A stretch of 64,000 bases of DNA from Zoogloeaceae bacterium (GTDB lineage: Bacteria; Pseudomonadota; Gammaproteobacteria; Burkholderiales; Rhodocyclaceae). The notes below the pieces were generated by a model, which searched no databases, had not been told where the DNA came from, and was given only the letters and a program-made list of their open reading frames with translations. The stretch lies in assembly GCA_024235635.1 (NCBI GenBank), contig JACKMA010000001.1, positions 930,001 through 994,000 of the forward strand, written 5' to 3'. Both the position numbers and the translations under genes were made by a program. Position 1 is the stretch's first letter; each line of letters opens with the position of its first letter. Positions 41,490 through 49,047 of this stretch are shown here, in pieces.

Positions 41490-42260
41490 ATGGCGCTGTT
41501 CGAACAATTCAACCTCGGAAACGGATTCCGAAGGTATTTCTCGATTCATCCCGCAGTCGGCGACGACCTCAAGAACGAGGTCTACGGAATCCGACACGAA
41601 GTCTATTGCGAGGAACTCGGTTTCGAGCCGGTCAGGCCCGATCGTCGCGAGACCGACGAGTACGACACGCACAGCCTGCACTGCCTGATGAAGACTTCCG
41701 GCGAGAATACCCGCCTGGTCGGCTGCAACCGCATCGTGCTGGCCCGGCCAGGCGACCCGCACTACCCGCTGCCGTTCGAACGGACCTGCGAAGCAACCCT
41801 CGACCGCAGCATCATCGATCCCGCCAAGCTGCCCCGTGACAGCATTGCCGAGGTATCGCGTCTCGCGGTGCGCGCGGCATTCCGCCGTCGTGCAGGCGAC
41901 AGCAAGACGGCGGTCTCTATCAATCGCGAGGACTTCGGTACCAAGGACCAGCCCCGCTTCCCGTACATTCCGGTCGGTCTCTATCTGGGCGCGGTCCACA
42001 TGGCGGAACGCAGCGGCATCGAAACCATGTTCGTGCTCACCGAGCCGCGCCTTGCCGCCCATTTCGGCAAGCTCGGCGTCAAGATCCGTCAAATCGGTGG
42101 GCCGGTCGAGCACCGAGGCCTGCGCATTCCGTCGATGCTCGACGTCAAGTCGATCATCAAGGGCTTGCGCTGGCTGGTGCGGCCGATCTGGAACACCGTC
42201 GTCGAGGATATGGAGGCGGGCTACCAGCAACCGCGGGCGAACGCGGACCGCGACCTCTGA
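41490..42260 (+). CDS. PEP-CTERM/exosortase-associated acyltransferase (N-acyl amino acid synthase type)
   Basis: A 256-residue GNAT-fold protein of the exosortase-associated acyltransferase family, whose members include long-chain N-acyl amino acid synthases. Recognisable segments are FSIHPAVGDDLKNEVYGIRHEVYCEELGFEP, HCLMKTSGENTRLVGCNRIVLA, SIAEVSRLAVRAAFRRR and PYIPVGLYLGAVHMAERSGIETMFVLTEP. They resemble LuxI-type acyl transfer folds that use acyl-ACP. It follows two permeases, suggesting that its acylated product is exported or inserted in the envelope. The amino-acid and acyl substrates cannot be read from sequence. Confidence 0.85.
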   Translation: MALFEQFNLGNGFRRYFSIHPAVGDDLKNEVYGIRHEVYCEELGFEPVRPDRRETDEYDTHSLHCLMKTSGENTRLVGCNRIVLARPGDPHYPLPFERTCEATLDRSIIDPAKLPRDSIAEVSRLAVRAAFRRRAGDSKTAVSINREDFGTKDQPRFPYIPVGLYLGAVHMAERSGIETMFVLTEPRLAAHFGKLGVKIRQIGGPVEHRGLRIPSMLDVKSIIKGLRWLVRPIWNTVVEDMEAGYQQPRANADRDL

Positions 42261-42275
42261 CGAACGGCGCCCCCC

Positions 42276-42305
42276 AAAAAAACGGCCCGCAATGCGGGCC
42301 GTTTT
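42276..42305 (+). terminator. Bidirectional Rho-independent terminator
   Basis: AAAACGGCCCGC (42279-42290) and GCGGGCCGTTTT (42294-42305) pair perfectly around an AAT loop. The T-run serves the plus-strand acyltransferase and the A-run (from 42276) serves minus-strand prpE. Confidence 0.92.
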
Positions 42306-42328
42306 CGTCGACGATGCATTGCAGACGA

Positions 42329-44221
42329 TTACTTCGCCAGGGCGGCGCGAATCTGCTCCAGGGTGCTCGGATCGTCGATCGTGGTGAGATCGCCCGGGTC
42401 CCGCCCCTCGGCCAGTGCCTGGATCGAGCGGCGCAGCATCTTGCCGGAGCGGGTCTTCGGCAGGCCCGAGATGAAATGCACCCGGCCGGGACGCGCGATG
42501 GCACCGAGAATGCTGTCGACCTTCTTCATCACCTCCTTCTCGAGGGCGGCGACCTTTTCGGGGGTATCGACCGAATCGGCGCTCTTGACCACCGCAAAGG
42601 CCATCGGCATCTGTCCCTTGAGCTGATCGGCGACACCGACCACGGCGACTTCGGCGATCGCCGGATGGGCCTGCACGGCTTCCTCGATCTCGCGGGTTCC
42701 AAGGCGGTGGCCGGCGACGTTGATGACGTCGTCCATGCGGCCGAGGATGGTGTAGTAGCCTTTGTCGTCGTGGATGCCCCAGTCCGACGAGGAGTAGATC
42801 ACCGGATCCTTGAAGGTGCTGAAGTAGGTCGACACGAAGCGCTCGTCCTGGCCCCACACCGTCGACAGGCAGCCCGGCGGCAGCGGCGGCACGATGCCGA
42901 CAATGCCCTTCTCGTTGGCCCCGGCCTCGCTGCCGTCCTCGCGGAACAGCCGCAGGTCGTAGCCGTACACCGGGAATGCCGGCGACCCGAGCTTGATCTC
43001 GCTCTGCTCGACGCCGCGGCAGATCGCCAGGATCGGCCAGCCGGTCTCGGTCTGCCAGTAGTTGTCGATGACCGGAATGCCGAGCTCGCTCATGATCCAC
43101 TCGTGCGAGGTTTCGTCGAGGGGCTCGCCCGCCAGGAACAGGTGCTTCAGCGTGGACAGGTCGTATTTCTTCAGGAAAGCCGGATCCTGCTTCTTCAGAA
43201 CGCGCACGGCGGTCGGCGCCGAGAACATCACGCTGACCTTGTACTTCTCGACGATCTGCCACCAGATGCCGGCATCGGGACGCAGCGGCGTGCCTTCGTA
43301 CATGATCGTCGCCATGCCGGCCAGCAGCGGACCGTAGATGATGTAAGAGTGGCCCACGACCCAGCCGATGTCCGAGGTCGCGAACATCGTCTCGCCGGCT
43401 TCGCCGGTGAAGATGTTCTTCATCGAGGACGCGAGGGCGACCGCATAGCCGCCGGTGTCACGCTGCACGCCCTTGGGCTTGCCGGTGGTGCCCGAGGTGT
43501 ACAGGATGTAGCTGGGGTCGGACGACTCGACCCAGGTCACCGGCACCTGCGCATCCATGTGTTTCGCCCGCAGCGTGGCGTAGTCGACGTCGCGACCCTC
43601 GACCTTCGGGAAGCCCTTGTCGAGGCCGCGGTCGACCAGAAGCACCTTGGCCGGCGGGAACTCGGCGAGCTTGCAGGCCTCGTCCACCAGATGCTTGTAG
43701 GGCACCGGCTTGCCGTTGCGCATGCCGGCGTCGGAGCTGACCATCAGCACCGGCTTGGCATCGTCGATTCGGGTCGCGAGCGAGCCCGACGCGAAGCCGC
43801 CGAAGACCACCGAGTGGATCGCGCCGATGCGCGCGCAGGCGAGCATCGCGAAGCAGGCCTCGGCGATCATCGGCATGTAGATCAACACCCGATCGCCCTT
43901 GTTGACGCCCAGTTCCTGGTAGATCGCCGCCATGCGCTCGACCTCGCGCTGCAGTTCGGCGAAGGAGTAGACGACTTCTTCGTTGGTCTCGGTCGAGATA
44001 TAGACCAGCGCCTTGTCGTTCGGGCGCTCGGCGGCGTGGCGGTCGACGGCGTTGTAGCAGAGGTTGGTTTCGCCGCCCTTGAACCACTTGACGAAGGGCG
44101 GGTTCGAGTAATCGCAGACCTGCTGCGGGGGCTTGTTCCAGTGGATCAGCTGCGCCTGCTCGCCCCAGAACTCGTCACGGTTCTCGATGGAGCGACGGTG
44201 AAATTCCTTGTAGTTTCCCAT
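42329..44221 (-). CDS. prpE: Propionate--CoA ligase
   Basis: A 630-residue acyl-CoA synthetase that matches PrpE over its whole length rather than acetyl-CoA synthetase: YKEFHRRSIENRDEFWGEQA, YTSGTTGKPKGVQRD (AMP-binding P-loop), VIDNYWQTETGWPI, SSDWGIHDDKGYYTILGRMDDVINVAGHRLGT and the catalytic lysine in LPKTRSGKMLRR. It activates propionate to propionyl-CoA; acrylate and acetate are possible secondary substrates. It is last in an acuI-regulator-prpE operon. The prpBCD genes are not in the window. Confidence 0.94.
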   Translation of the reverse strand: MGNYKEFHRRSIENRDEFWGEQAQLIHWNKPPQQVCDYSNPPFVKWFKGGETNLCYNAVDRHAAERPNDKALVYISTETNEEVVYSFAELQREVERMAAIYQELGVNKGDRVLIYMPMIAEACFAMLACARIGAIHSVVFGGFASGSLATRIDDAKPVLMVSSDAGMRNGKPVPYKHLVDEACKLAEFPPAKVLLVDRGLDKGFPKVEGRDVDYATLRAKHMDAQVPVTWVESSDPSYILYTSGTTGKPKGVQRDTGGYAVALASSMKNIFTGEAGETMFATSDIGWVVGHSYIIYGPLLAGMATIMYEGTPLRPDAGIWWQIVEKYKVSVMFSAPTAVRVLKKQDPAFLKKYDLSTLKHLFLAGEPLDETSHEWIMSELGIPVIDNYWQTETGWPILAICRGVEQSEIKLGSPAFPVYGYDLRLFREDGSEAGANEKGIVGIVPPLPPGCLSTVWGQDERFVSTYFSTFKDPVIYSSSDWGIHDDKGYYTILGRMDDVINVAGHRLGTREIEEAVQAHPAIAEVAVVGVADQLKGQMPMAFAVVKSADSVDTPEKVAALEKEVMKKVDSILGAIARPGRVHFISGLPKTRSGKMLRRSIQALAEGRDPGDLTTIDDPSTLEQIRAALAK

Positions 44222-44261
44222 TGACTACCTCTCCCAGATAATTCCCAGCAAATCGAAGCGT

Positions 44262-45461
44262 TTAGCGGCTTCGTTCGGATTCGTCCGGTCTTGGCGCCGG
44301 ATCGCGGTCTGGATGTGTTTCCGCATGCTGCCGCAGGGCGTCGAGCGGCATGCCACAACCTAGACGTGATTCTAACAATTCGAACAGCGGCATCAGGGTG
44401 GCAATGATGTCGCCCGATCGCGCCAGCGTCTCGGCCGGCGCCCCGGCCCGAATCTGCATCAGCAGGTGGTCGACACTGACCGGCAGACGGGCATAGCGGC
44501 TCAGCGACTCGACGCTGACCTGCCCCGAGCGCGTCATCACCCGGGCGCCCCCCTGTCCGCGACCGAGGGTGACGCGCTGGACCGCGAGCCCGATCAACTG
44601 GCTCAAGGTGTCGGCGTCGTCCTGGTGCGAACCCGCGACGCCGACCGTGATGGTCATCTGGATGCGGCTCTCGCGGTAGGTCATCACCAGCTTTTCGATG
44701 GTGCGCTGCAAGCGCAGTGCGAAGGCATAGCATCCTTCCAGATCGGTGCTCGGCGACAGCACGGCGAACTGAGCCTCGGCAAGCTGGGCAACCGTGTCTT
44801 CGCGCCGCACCTTGGTACTGAGGATCTTCGACAACTTTCGCGCCACCAGCTGGGCGACATGGCGACCGTAGTCGGTGACGAGTTCGTCGTAACGGTCGAT
44901 CTCGATCGCCATCACTGCCATCTCGCCGCGTTGGCGCCGGGCCAGCGACAGTTCCTGCGCACCGTGCCATTCCAGGTAGGCCTTGGTCGCCAGGCCGGTG
45001 GTCGGATCCACCGGGCTCTGACTGGCCAGCGCCTCGCGGCTTTCCTCGAGTTCGCGTCGCGCCTGGGTCAGCGTAGTCAGCGATTCGAGCCGGGCCAGCA
45101 GTTCGGACGACCCGATACCCTTGGTGATGAAGTCGTTGGCGCCGAGCTTGCGCGCCTTTTCCCGCGAGCCGTCGTCTTCCTCGCCGGAAATGATGATCAC
45201 CGGCAGGTGGTGGATGCGGGAGACTTTCGATTCGCGGATCCTGCTCAACAGCCCGTAACCGTCCAGGCCCGGCATGCCGATGTCGCTGACCACGACGCTG
45301 ATCGTCGGGTCCACCAGCAATGCCTGCCAGCCGGCCTCGCCGTCCGCCTCCTCGCGCACATCGAAGCTGCCGCGGATCTGCTTCGCGATCGTGGCTCGCA
45401 CCATCCGCGAATCGTCGACGATCAGCACCCGCGGCGATTGCTGCTCGGTTTCCTCGCTCAT
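44262..45461 (-). CDS. Response regulator with degenerate GGDEF domain retaining the I-site
   Basis: A 399-residue response regulator. The receiver domain (residues 10-130) has the acidic pair VDD, phospho-acceptor D60 (VVVSDIGMPG) and the conserved lysine in FITKG. A coiled-coil linker (TQARRELEESREALASQ) leads to a GGDEF fold (DPTTGLATKAYLEWHGAQ) whose active site is AEAQF (228-232), so it cannot be a cyclase; the inhibitory motif RRED (219-222) is intact at the exact spacing. A roughly 100-residue C-terminal tail is unrecognised. It probably binds c-di-GMP and couples it to phosphorylation, between acuI and prpE. Confidence 0.9.
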   Translation of the reverse strand: MSEETEQQSPRVLIVDDSRMVRATIAKQIRGSFDVREEADGEAGWQALLVDPTISVVVSDIGMPGLDGYGLLSRIRESKVSRIHHLPVIIISGEEDDGSREKARKLGANDFITKGIGSSELLARLESLTTLTQARRELEESREALASQSPVDPTTGLATKAYLEWHGAQELSLARRQRGEMAVMAIEIDRYDELVTDYGRHVAQLVARKLSKILSTKVRREDTVAQLAEAQFAVLSPSTDLEGCYAFALRLQRTIEKLVMTYRESRIQMTITVGVAGSHQDDADTLSQLIGLAVQRVTLGRGQGGARVMTRSGQVSVESLSRYARLPVSVDHLLMQIRAGAPAETLARSGDIIATLMPLFELLESRLGCGMPLDALRQHAETHPDRDPAPRPDESERSR

Positions 45462-45468
45462 GCGCGGG

Positions 45469-46467
45469 TCAGGCCTTGATTCTCACGACGGTTCGACCAC
45501 GCGCTTCGCCGCGAATGAACGCGTCAAATGCCGACGGCAGGTCCTCGAAGTCGATGACCTGGGCCATAGAGGCCATGTGGCGCGGCCGCAGATCGCCGGC
45601 CAGCCGTTGCCAGACCTGTTCGCGGACCGGGAAGCCGATGTAGCCGGAGTCGACGCCGAGCAGGCTGACGCCGCGCAGGATGAACGGAAAGACCGTGGTC
45701 TTCAGCTCGATACTGGCGGCATTGCCGATGCTGGCGACCGTGCCCGCCTGCTTCATCGTCGCCAGCATCCAGTGCAGGATCGCACCGCCGACGTTGTCGA
45801 GCGCACCGGCCCAGCGCCCCGCCTCGAGCGGGCGCACCGCAGCAAGGTCGATGTCCTGCCGCAACAGGATGTCGGCTGCGCCCAGTTCGGTCAGGCGTTC
45901 GCGCTCCTCGGCCTTGCCGGTTAGTGCGGTCACCGAGTAGCCGAGCCCGGCCAGCATGTCGATCGCCAGTGCGCCGACGCCGCCGGTTGCCCCCGACACC
46001 ACCACCGGGCCGTTTTCGGGCGCCAGGCCGTTGGCCTCCATGCGCACGATGCCGAGCGCAGCGGTGAAGCCGGCGGTGCCGAGAATCATCGATTCGAACA
46101 GGTCGAGCCCGCTCGGCAGGGGCAGCACCCACTTGGCGGGAATACGCGCGTACTCGGCATAGCCGCCATGGTGGGCGACGCCGATGTCAAAGCTGGTGGC
46201 GATCACCGGATCGCCCGGCGAGAACCGGGGGTCGGCACTGTCGACGACCTCGCCGCAAAGGTCGATGCCGCCGATGCACGGGTAGCGACGAATGATCTTG
46301 CCGGCGCCGGTGGCTGCCAGCGCATCCTTGTAGTTGATGCTCGAGTAATGGATCTGGATCAACACCTCGCCGGCATCGAGATCCGCCATTGCCCAGCGAC
46401 CGAGTCGACCCGCGCCTCTGCCGCCGGCACCCTCTTCGATCAGGTAGGCCCTGAAGTCTGGCGCCAC
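45469..46467 (-). CDS. acuI: Acrylyl-CoA reductase (NADPH), AcuI/YhdH type
   Basis: A 332-residue zinc-independent MDR-family oxidoreductase close to YhdH/AcuI: SSINYKDALAATGAGKIIRRYPCIGGIDLCGEV, the nucleotide-binding VVSGATGGVGALAIDMLAGLGY and GTAGFTAALGI. AcuI reduces acrylyl-CoA to propionyl-CoA, detoxifying acrylate. It starts at GTG behind a strong GGGGGAGGTG. Being first in an operon with prpE, it fits an acrylate/propionate (for example DMSP or 3-hydroxypropionate-derived) pathway. Confidence 0.9.
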   Translation of the reverse strand: MAPDFRAYLIEEGAGGRGAGRLGRWAMADLDAGEVLIQIHYSSINYKDALAATGAGKIIRRYPCIGGIDLCGEVVDSADPRFSPGDPVIATSFDIGVAHHGGYAEYARIPAKWVLPLPSGLDLFESMILGTAGFTAALGIVRMEANGLAPENGPVVVSGATGGVGALAIDMLAGLGYSVTALTGKAEERERLTELGAADILLRQDIDLAAVRPLEAGRWAGALDNVGGAILHWMLATMKQAGTVASIGNAASIELKTTVFPFILRGVSLLGVDSGYIGFPVREQVWQRLAGDLRPRHMASMAQVIDFEDLPSAFDAFIRGEARGRTVVRIKA

Positions 46468-46520
46468 GCCACCTCCCCCGTCGGTTGTCGCAAATCCCGG
46501 AGCCGGGTCGCGAATATTTG

Positions 46521-46526
46521 ATTATA
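46521..46526 (-). promoter_or_regulatory. -10 element of the acuI-prpE operon
   Basis: A perfect TATAAT on the minus strand, about 48 bases before the acuI start, in an AT-rich stretch. The -35 region at 17 bases is poor. Confidence 0.45.
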
Positions 46527-46621
46527 ACCAAAGCCGGGCGGCCTTTTCGACGCCTTCCGGGCGCTCAAGTCGGCGTCCGGCCGGCCGATAGCCAGAGCAT
46601 GATGACGCCTCGGCCGGTCCC

Positions 46622-47515
46622 ATGGACCTGATCGAATCCCGACTCGAAGACATCGACGCCTACGTCGCCTATTTCTCGGCGCGTCCGTTGCCGGTACTCA
46701 AGCACACCGTACGCGAACTCGAGCAATTGCGCACCGAAGAGGATTCGGTCAGCGCGCGCCGGCTCGCCGGCGTCGTGCTCGGTGACCCACTGATGGCGAT
46801 GCGGGTCATCACCTTTCTCGAGGAACGGCGTCGGCGGTCTCAGAACCACGACATCACCACCATCGACCGCGCGATCATGATGATGGGCGTATCACCGTTT
46901 TTCCAGGCGTTTTCGGATCTGCCGGTGGTCGAAGACCAGCTCGCCCGCCACCCGCGCGCGCTGCTGGGGCTGCTCAAGGTGATCAACCGTGCACGTCGCG
47001 CCGCCCACTTCGCCCGCGACTGGGCGATCGTCCGCCACGATCTGGACGTCGAGGAGATCACCCTCGGCGCACTGCTGCGGGAAGCCGCGGAGATCCTGTG
47101 CTGGAGCTTCGCCCCGGAACTCGCCCTGCAAGTCCAGGCTGCGCAGCGCAACGACCGCAATCTGCGAACCGCCCTCGCCCAGGAATCCGTGTTCGGCTGC
47201 TCCGCAGACGACATCCAGCAACGCCTGATCCACACCTGGCGCCTGCCCGAGTTGCTGCTCAACCTGATCGACGAGTCCCACGCAGACAATCCGCGGGTGC
47301 GCAACATCGCGCTCGCCGGCGCGCTCGCGCGCCATTCGGAGCGAGGCTGGGACGATCCGGCCCTGCCCGACGATTTCGAAGCGGTGTGCCGGCTGCTGCA
47401 TATCGGCATCGAGTCGCTGCTCAAGCGGCTCGGCGTGCCGCAGGAGTACGCAATTCGCTATCTGCCCGACCCGGACGGGTCCGAATCCGCCGCAATGCCC
47501 ACTGGAAATCCCTGA
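46622..47515 (+). CDS. HDOD-domain signalling protein 2
   Basis: A 297-residue HDOD-type protein (PLPVLKHTVRELEQL; GVVLGDPLMAMRVITFLEE; IMMMGVSPFFQAF; LREAAEILCWSFAP). It lacks the catalytic HD residues and has no output domain. The stop overlaps the LemA start by one base (TGATG), so it is probably translated together with lemA and the GIDE-domain gene. Confidence 0.85.
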   Translation: MDLIESRLEDIDAYVAYFSARPLPVLKHTVRELEQLRTEEDSVSARRLAGVVLGDPLMAMRVITFLEERRRRSQNHDITTIDRAIMMMGVSPFFQAFSDLPVVEDQLARHPRALLGLLKVINRARRAAHFARDWAIVRHDLDVEEITLGALLREAAEILCWSFAPELALQVQAAQRNDRNLRTALAQESVFGCSADDIQQRLIHTWRLPELLLNLIDESHADNPRVRNIALAGALARHSERGWDDPALPDDFEAVCRLLHIGIESLLKRLGVPQEYAIRYLPDPDGSESAAMPTGNP

Positions 47516-48090
47516 TGCCGCTTTCATCGATCGTCTTTCTCACGACCCTCGTCGCAGCGACCCTCTATGCGATTGTCATCTACAACAACCTCGTGCGACT
47601 GAAGCACAACATTGCCAAGGCCTGGGCCAATATCGACGTGCTGCTCAAGCAGCGTCACGACGAATTGCCGAAGCTGGTCGAAGTGTGCCGGCAATACAAG
47701 CAGTTCGAGGAGAGCACCCTGACTCGCGTGATCGAGGCACGAGCCCGGGTATCGGATGCACGCGCCCAGCACGACGTCCCGGCCCTCGGCGCGGCCGAGG
47801 GCCTGCTGCGTTCCGGCCTGGGCCAGATCTTCGCGGTCGCGGAAGCCTATCCGGAACTTCGCGCCAACGAGCACTTCATGCAGTTGCAGACCCGGATCAC
47901 GTCGCTCGAGAACGGCATCGCGGATCGCCGCGAGTGGTACAACGAGAGTGTCAATGTCCATAACGTGCGCATCGAGCAATTCCCGGATCTGCTGATCGCG
48001 CGCGTGTTCGGGTTCTCCGGTCAGCCGCTGCTCGAATTCGCCTCGGTCGAGAAGGCCGACGTCGACCTCAAGGCGCTGTTCAGCAGCTGA
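47515..48090 (+). CDS. lemA: LemA-family membrane-anchored protein
   Basis: A 191-residue protein with one N-terminal membrane helix (FLTTLVAATLYAIVIYNNL) and a helical LemA domain: HNIAKAWANIDVLLKQRHDELPKLVEVCRQYKQFEESTLTRVIEARA and a C-terminal NVHNVRIEQFPDLLIARVFGF. LemA proteins are of unclear role, with links to envelope stress. It is paired with a GIDE-domain protein, a pairing known in other bacteria. Confidence 0.92.
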   Translation: MPLSSIVFLTTLVAATLYAIVIYNNLVRLKHNIAKAWANIDVLLKQRHDELPKLVEVCRQYKQFEESTLTRVIEARARVSDARAQHDVPALGAAEGLLRSGLGQIFAVAEAYPELRANEHFMQLQTRITSLENGIADRREWYNESVNVHNVRIEQFPDLLIARVFGFSGQPLLEFASVEKADVDLKALFSS

Positions 48091-48132
48091 GCCCTCGGAC
48101 CGGCCACGACGGCACGCTGAGGTCGATACGTC

Positions 48133-49020
48133 ATGCTGGTCTCCCTGCGACCCGATCGCACGGCCGGCGCGACTGCAGCCGCCATCGCCGTTGCCGGCGT
48201 GTCGCTGCTGCGTGCCCCGGTCGCGTTTCACCATTGGCTGTTCGCCGTGATCCTTGCCGCGGCCGCCTTCGGCTGGTTGCGTTGCGTTCACCACAGCCGC
48301 CTGATCCTGGATACGCCGACCTCGCGCATCGCCAGCGCTGCGCAAGGCTACACCGAGCTTTTCGGCCGCGGCATGCCGCTCGCCGGCGCACCGCTGCTGT
48401 CGCCGCTGAACGGCTTGCCGGTACTGTGGTACCGGATCCGCATCGAGGAACGTCACGATTCCAATTGGGTCAGCCGCAGCGAAGACGAAAGTGACGCCTC
48501 GTTCCTGCTCGAAGACGACAGCGGCGTCTGTGCGGTCGATCCGGTCGACGCCGAGATGATGATCGGGCGCCGCGACGTGCTGGTGCAGGGCGACCGCCGA
48601 ACCACCCAGTGGTGCCTGCTGAGAAACGATCCGATCTACGTGCTCGGTGATTTCGCGACCATCGGCAGCATCGATCCCGATCGCGACACAGCGCGCCAGG
48701 TTCGCGATCTGCTCGCCGCATGGAAGAACGATCACGAGGACCTGCTGCGGCGCTTCGACGCCAACGGCGATGGCCAGATCGACCTGACCGAATGGGAAGC
48801 AGCCCGGGTCGAGGCCAAGCGCGAGGTCGACCGCCAGCAGCGGGAGATCGACGCTGCCCCGGAGGCTCATCTTGTCCGTCGTCCCGAGGGTCGCCGGCTG
48901 TACCTGATCTCGGACATGGATCCGTCGGCGATCGGCCGCCGCTATCAGATCTGGGGCTGGATCTTCTTCGCATCGATGGCAGCCGCACTGGGCGGGCTCG
49001 CCTGGCGCCTGACCGGCTGA
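48133..49020 (+). CDS. GIDE-domain (MUL1-like) membrane protein with an EF-hand
   Basis: A 295-residue membrane protein with N-terminal helices (about 15-50), a GIDE-type domain (about 60-195; RIASAAQGYTELFGRGMPL, VLWYRIRIEERHDSNW, VCAVDPVDAEMM) and a C-terminal helix (WIFFASMAAALGGLAW). Between them residues 209-220 read DANGDGQIDLTE, a perfect calcium-binding EF-hand loop. The GIDE domain in eukaryotic MUL1 is extracytosolic; no RING finger is present. It follows lemA by 42 bases. Calcium-dependent behaviour is inference. Confidence 0.82.
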   Translation: MLVSLRPDRTAGATAAAIAVAGVSLLRAPVAFHHWLFAVILAAAAFGWLRCVHHSRLILDTPTSRIASAAQGYTELFGRGMPLAGAPLLSPLNGLPVLWYRIRIEERHDSNWVSRSEDESDASFLLEDDSGVCAVDPVDAEMMIGRRDVLVQGDRRTTQWCLLRNDPIYVLGDFATIGSIDPDRDTARQVRDLLAAWKNDHEDLLRRFDANGDGQIDLTEWEAARVEAKREVDRQQREIDAAPEAHLVRRPEGRRLYLISDMDPSAIGRRYQIWGWIFFASMAAALGGLAWRLTG

Positions 49021-49047
49021 GGCGGCCGCCGCAACGCAGACCCGGCC

